Shown: positions 60,848 through 64,000 of the stretch, in pieces
Position numbering within the stretch: position 1 is the stretch's first letter
Layout of the letters: each line of letters opens with the position of its first letter
Origin: a bacterium c-19
GTDB lineage: Bacteria > Bacillota_I > Bacilli_A > Erysipelotrichales > Erysipelotrichaceae
Length of the DNA stretch: 64,000 bases
Assembly (NCBI GenBank): GCA_009917405.1
Contig: QZED01000001.1
Location: forward strand, 1 to 64,000
Direction: 5' to 3'
Made by a program: the position numbers and the translations under genes
The notes under the pieces: generated by a model
The model's input: only the letters and a program-made list of their open reading frames with translations
Database searches by the model: none
Told to the model about the DNA's origin: nothing

Positions 60848-61769
60848 TTTACACGGTGATACCGGCTATGCGGTTATGAAGCTGAGAGCGCAGGGGAAAC
60901 AGAATATTATCAATGACTTTCAGTTGAAAAAGCGAGTACAGGGCGGATTTCAATGGTTGTGTAGCGCATCGTATTTTGAGGGCAGTGAAACATGGGAAGA
61001 CATGCAGGCAATGATTCTTGCACTGCGGGAAGAAATTGCTTTGTGTACCGATGTTAAGCAGGTTCATCAGGCTGTTGATCTTGAACCGTCCGCACAGCTG
61101 CAAATGATCTTAAGTGTAGAAGGAATGTGCGGTATCAGGGAAGATGCAGAAGCTAAAATTGACTGGTTGTATGAACATGACATCAAACTGGCATCACTAG
61201 TTTGGAATGAGAAAAATGCCTTGGCAAATGGTGTAAAAGGTGATTTTAACAGCGGTTTAACCGATATGGGAAAATGTGTTGTGAAACGTATGAGTGAGCA
61301 CGGAATGATGATCGATGTTTCACATGCCAATGAAAAAACTTTTTGGGATATTATGAAATACGCCCAGACACCCGTCATTGCATCACATTCCAACGCACGT
61401 GCATTATGCGATCATCCGCGCAATCTATATGATGAACAGCTGCGGGCAATCGCTGATCGCGGTGGTTTGGTCGGAATCGTTTGTGCCGGTGCTTTTGTGC
61501 ATCGGGAGCGAGACAAACAGACTGTTTCACAGCTTGTGAAGCATATTCAATATTTAAAGCAGTTGATCGGAATTGACCATATTGCTTTGGGATGCGATTT
61601 TATGGATGATTATGATAACGCACAGGATACAATGTTAACGGACTTGAACAGTCCGAAAGGTGCACAGCGCATCATCATAGAAATGCGCAAACAAGGCTTT
61701 AATGAAACAGAAATTAAACAGATTGCTTATAAAAATGCCTATGAATTTTTTCAGCGGCATTTAGACTGA
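60831..61769 (+). CDS. Membrane dipeptidase-like (M19) peptidase
   Basis: A 312-residue M19 renal-dipeptidase-family zinc hydrolase that cleaves dipeptides, often with a D-amino acid at the C-terminus. The metal-binding blocks are MMKLFDLHGDTGYAV (HxD, about 7-9), the Glu of ILSVEGM (about 93), MIDVSHANEKTFWD (about 162) and HSNARALCDHPRNL (about 182-195), then IDHIALGCDFMDDY (about 245). Starts within the upstream gene (tandem ATG 60831/60834) and lies 14 nt before the translational GTPase gene. Confidence 0.93.
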   Translation: MMKLFDLHGDTGYAVMKLRAQGKQNIINDFQLKKRVQGGFQWLCSASYFEGSETWEDMQAMILALREEIALCTDVKQVHQAVDLEPSAQLQMILSVEGMCGIREDAEAKIDWLYEHDIKLASLVWNEKNALANGVKGDFNSGLTDMGKCVVKRMSEHGMMIDVSHANEKTFWDIMKYAQTPVIASHSNARALCDHPRNLYDEQLRAIADRGGLVGIVCAGAFVHRERDKQTVSQLVKHIQYLKQLIGIDHIALGCDFMDDYDNAQDTMLTDLNSPKGAQRIIIEMRKQGFNETEIKQIAYKNAYEFFQRHLD

Positions 61770-61783
61770 CGAAAGAGGGTGAA

Positions 61784-64000
61784 ATGGTGATTCTCGGTTT
61801 ATTTGCACATGTCGATGCGGGCAAAACAACATTGAGTGAGGCTTTGCTGTATCAATGCCATGCTTCCGATCACTTCGGCAGAGTCGATCATCAAGATGCT
61901 TTTTTAGACTATGAGGAACAGGAGCGTAAGCGGGGAATCACCATTTACACCAAAGAAGCACACTTTACATGGAAAGAGCGTGAATTCACGTTGATAGATA
62001 CGCCGGGGCATGTTGATTTTGCAGCACAGACAGAGCGAGTGCTTCCGATATTAGATGCGGCGATTTTTATTGTCAGTGCGACACAGGGAGTACAGGCACA
62101 CAGCGAAACACTTTGGCAGCTGTTGAAAAAACATCATATTCCAACTTTTCTGTTTGTGAATAAAACGGATATTACCGATTTATCACATGAGCAACTAATG
62201 CAGGAATTAAAAACATTTCTTGATGTGAAATGCATTGATTTCAGTCAAGAGGCTGAATTGCACGAGGCGATTGCGATGTGTGACGATGAACTGTTGGAAC
62301 GCTATATCGAGAACGAGTCATTTTCAACGAAAGAAATCACCGCATTGATTCATCAGCGTCGAATCTTTCCGTGTTTTTTCGGTTCGGCATTAAAGCAGTC
62401 AGGAATTGATATACTATTAGATGCATTAACTGCTTACAGCGAAGAAGGGAAGTATGCACAGGAGCTGTCAGCCTATGTATACAACATCTCTTACGATGCT
62501 TCGGGAACTCGTTTAACACATGTGAAAATTAACGGCGGCAGTATTGTCAATAAGCAGTTATTGTTTGATGAAAAAATCGATCAGATCCGCTGTTATCACG
62601 GAAATGATTATACTTGTGTGAATAGTGCTGTAGCAGGACAGGTCGTTGCATTGTGTGGACTTAAGCATACAAAAATCAAAGATTCGTTACATTTTCAAAG
62701 TGAGGATTCTGCGGCTTGTATATCGGCTGCTTTTCTTTATCGCTTAGTACCGCCTGCGAACGTGGATGATGCCGAGATGATGAAAAAGCTGCAATGGCTT
62801 ATCGAAGAGGAACCGACTTTGCAGCTTCATTATGATCGGCAGTTGAAAGAGATCCGTTTACAACTGTACGGCGAAGTTCAAAAGGAAGTGCTGATCGAGC
62901 GCATCAGACAGCGAACTGGAGTGATGGTCAGCTTTGAAGAAGGCAGTATTGCTTATCAGGAAACGATCGCTTATCCGATGGAAGGCGTCGGACATTATGA
63001 GATGTTAAAGCATTATGCCGAGGTGCATTTACGCCTGATTCCGTTAAAGCGCGACAGTGGATTAAAGTTTGACAGTATGTGTCCGTCTACGATGATTCCG
63101 TCCGCGTCTCAGCGAATGATTCTTCATTATCTTCAAACTTCATCTTTGACTGGTGTCATCAACGGCAGTCCGCTCACTGATATGGAAATCGTGTTAGTAA
63201 GCGGCAAGGTTCATGAGAAGCACACATCAGGAAATGATTTACGGGAAGCGACACTGCGGGCGTTAAAACAAGGCTTACAGATGGGAAAAAGTCTGCTTTT
63301 GGAGCCGACAGCACACTTTCGCTTGTCGATACCGGCGTCTGCGTTTGCTCGTGCCGTGTATGATTTGGAACAGATGCAGGCAAAATGGGATTCGCCTATC
63401 GAGATAAAGGATCAGCTGCGTATCAGCGGCAAGGCACCGCTTTCGCAAATACATAATTATTCATTTACCTTACGCTCTTACACAAAAGGCGAGGGAAATT
63501 TGTTCTTGAGTGTGATCGGCTCACAGACTGTCAATGATCAGGCAATGCTTGATCGCATGACGCATGAATACGCCAAAGAACATAAGCACTTAAGCAGTTC
63601 ATTGTTTTTGATACAGGGAGCGCCGACTTATATTCCTTATGATCAAGTGATTCAATACGCAGATGTTAAGCTCATGGAATCGATTGAAGATGACAGTGTG
63701 AAGTCACACAGTGTACATCGTCAGATCAAAATTGATGATGATGAATGGAAGCGAGTAGTCGCTAAGCTGCATCAGCCGCGGAAGCAATACCGAGAGCGTA
63801 TCGTTCATCAAGCAGCACTGCCGCAAAAACAGCGAAGCGTATCAAAGCCAAAACCGCCGTGTTTAATTGTCGACGGTTATAATATGATTTTCTCATGGCC
63901 GCAGTTAAAAGAAATGGCACAAAGCTCGATAGAGAGTGCACGATCTGCATTGATTTCGATGCTTGCCAATTATCATGGTTCACAAAAAGGCGAACTGATC
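61784..64000 (+). CDS. TetM/EF-G-like translational GTPase with C-terminal NYN/YacP (Rae1-like) ribonuclease domain, runs off the right edge
   Basis: At least 739 residues, open to the window end. The G domain has AHVDAGKTT (about 7-15), RGITIYTKEA (about 50), DTPGHVDF (about 73), NKTD (about 127) and FGSALKQSG (about 200). Domains II-V follow as in Tet(M)/Tet(O)-type ribosomal protection proteins (YQETI.YPMEGVGHYEMLKHYAEV about 388; TGVINGSPLTDMEIVLVSGKVHE about 458; GQ.HNYSFTLRSYTKGEG-like SQIHNYSFTLRSYTKGEG about 557). After a basic linker (about 660-690) a new domain starts, PPCLIVDGYNMIFSWPQL (about 689), the catalytic-Asp signature of NYN/YacP nucleases. ATG at 61784 behind GAAAGAGGGTGAA. 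Confidence 0.88.
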   Translation, partial: MVILGLFAHVDAGKTTLSEALLYQCHASDHFGRVDHQDAFLDYEEQERKRGITIYTKEAHFTWKEREFTLIDTPGHVDFAAQTERVLPILDAAIFIVSATQGVQAHSETLWQLLKKHHIPTFLFVNKTDITDLSHEQLMQELKTFLDVKCIDFSQEAELHEAIAMCDDELLERYIENESFSTKEITALIHQRRIFPCFFGSALKQSGIDILLDALTAYSEEGKYAQELSAYVYNISYDASGTRLTHVKINGGSIVNKQLLFDEKIDQIRCYHGNDYTCVNSAVAGQVVALCGLKHTKIKDSLHFQSEDSAACISAAFLYRLVPPANVDDAEMMKKLQWLIEEEPTLQLHYDRQLKEIRLQLYGEVQKEVLIERIRQRTGVMVSFEEGSIAYQETIAYPMEGVGHYEMLKHYAEVHLRLIPLKRDSGLKFDSMCPSTMIPSASQRMILHYLQTSSLTGVINGSPLTDMEIVLVSGKVHEKHTSGNDLREATLRALKQGLQMGKSLLLEPTAHFRLSIPASAFARAVYDLEQMQAKWDSPIEIKDQLRISGKAPLSQIHNYSFTLRSYTKGEGNLFLSVIGSQTVNDQAMLDRMTHEYAKEHKHLSSSLFLIQGAPTYIPYDQVIQYADVKLMESIEDDSVKSHSVHRQIKIDDDEWKRVVAKLHQPRKQYRERIVHQAALPQKQRSVSKPKPPCLIVDGYNMIFSWPQLKEMAQSSIESARSALISMLANYHGSQKGELI

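Noticed and set aside
61784-64000. Tetracycline-resistance gene tet(M) or close variant
   Set aside because: The domain plan is the same, but the sequence is diverged, no regulatory leader is visible and a nuclease domain is attached, so a resistance role is not supported.

Overview
The window looks like a chromosomal segment from a low-GC, spore-forming Firmicute (Bacillota), most likely of the Erysipelotrichia type. The evidence is: a complete spoIIA operon (anti-anti-sigma, anti-sigma, sigma F); SpoVID-like and SleC-like spore proteins; B-type RNase P RNA; two T-box leaders; AGGAGG-type ribosome binding sites; and gene orders shared with Bacillus (yqeG-yqeH-yhbY-nadD-yqeK-rsfS-yqeM; ypmB-dnaD-nth / ponA-recU-gpsB-rnpB; tig-lon-ysxC-spoVID-valS). 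The class assignment is inference; the spore-former assignment rests on named genes.

Layout. 1-4814: small accessory genes (GNAT, cupin, a membrane protein, a PocR-domain protein, a MEMO-AMMECR1 fusion) mixed with two decayed genes (a YdeI-like gene and a FakA/DegV-like fragment). 4848-9715: the leucine operon leuA-leuC-leuD-leuB on the minus strand, with its own promoter, T-box and terminator. 9716-13760: an AT-rich accessory patch (a PPOX-family gene plus a decayed chimeric copy, membrane proteins, two 55-residue mini-proteins, VanZ, an isochorismatase). It is bracketed by two imperfect copies of the leu promoter region. 13767-17558: an XRE regulator, a DacA/DacF-type carboxypeptidase, a GNAT-like protein and an unknown.

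17691-28494 is a housekeeping core: ribosome assembly and NAD genes (with a nadD-yqeK fusion), mtnN, ypmB-dnaD-nth, convergent ponA-recU, gpsB and rnpB. 28782-30242 is the spoIIA operon. 30290-38310 alternates housekeeping (tig, lon, ysxC) with debris: a broken acyltransferase, a LytTR regulator stopped by TAA next to an intact DUF3021 partner, and a frameshifted sigma factor of conjugative-element type. 38455-46122: spoVID-like gene, a T-box-controlled GNAT-valS unit, ilvE, and two back-to-back CobW-family GTPases, the second fused to a YcgQ-like C-terminal domain. 46529-56914: ppdK, an XRE regulator with a 38-residue membrane peptide, a large surface protein, a YgiQ-type radical SAM protein, an ECF S-component-like protein and a DUF4430 protein.

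57059-64000: a small unknown, a SleC-like cortex-lytic enzyme that appears to lack a normal start codon, then a tight operon of a zinc-dependent phospholipase C-like protein, an M19 dipeptidase and an open-ended TetM/EF-G-like GTPase. That GTPase runs off the right edge and carries a C-terminal NYN/YacP (Rae1-like) nuclease domain. This fusion, which joins a ribosome-binding translational GTPase to a ribosome-A-site-type endonuclease, is the most interesting object in the window. No tRNA, intact insertion sequence or CRISPR array was seen.
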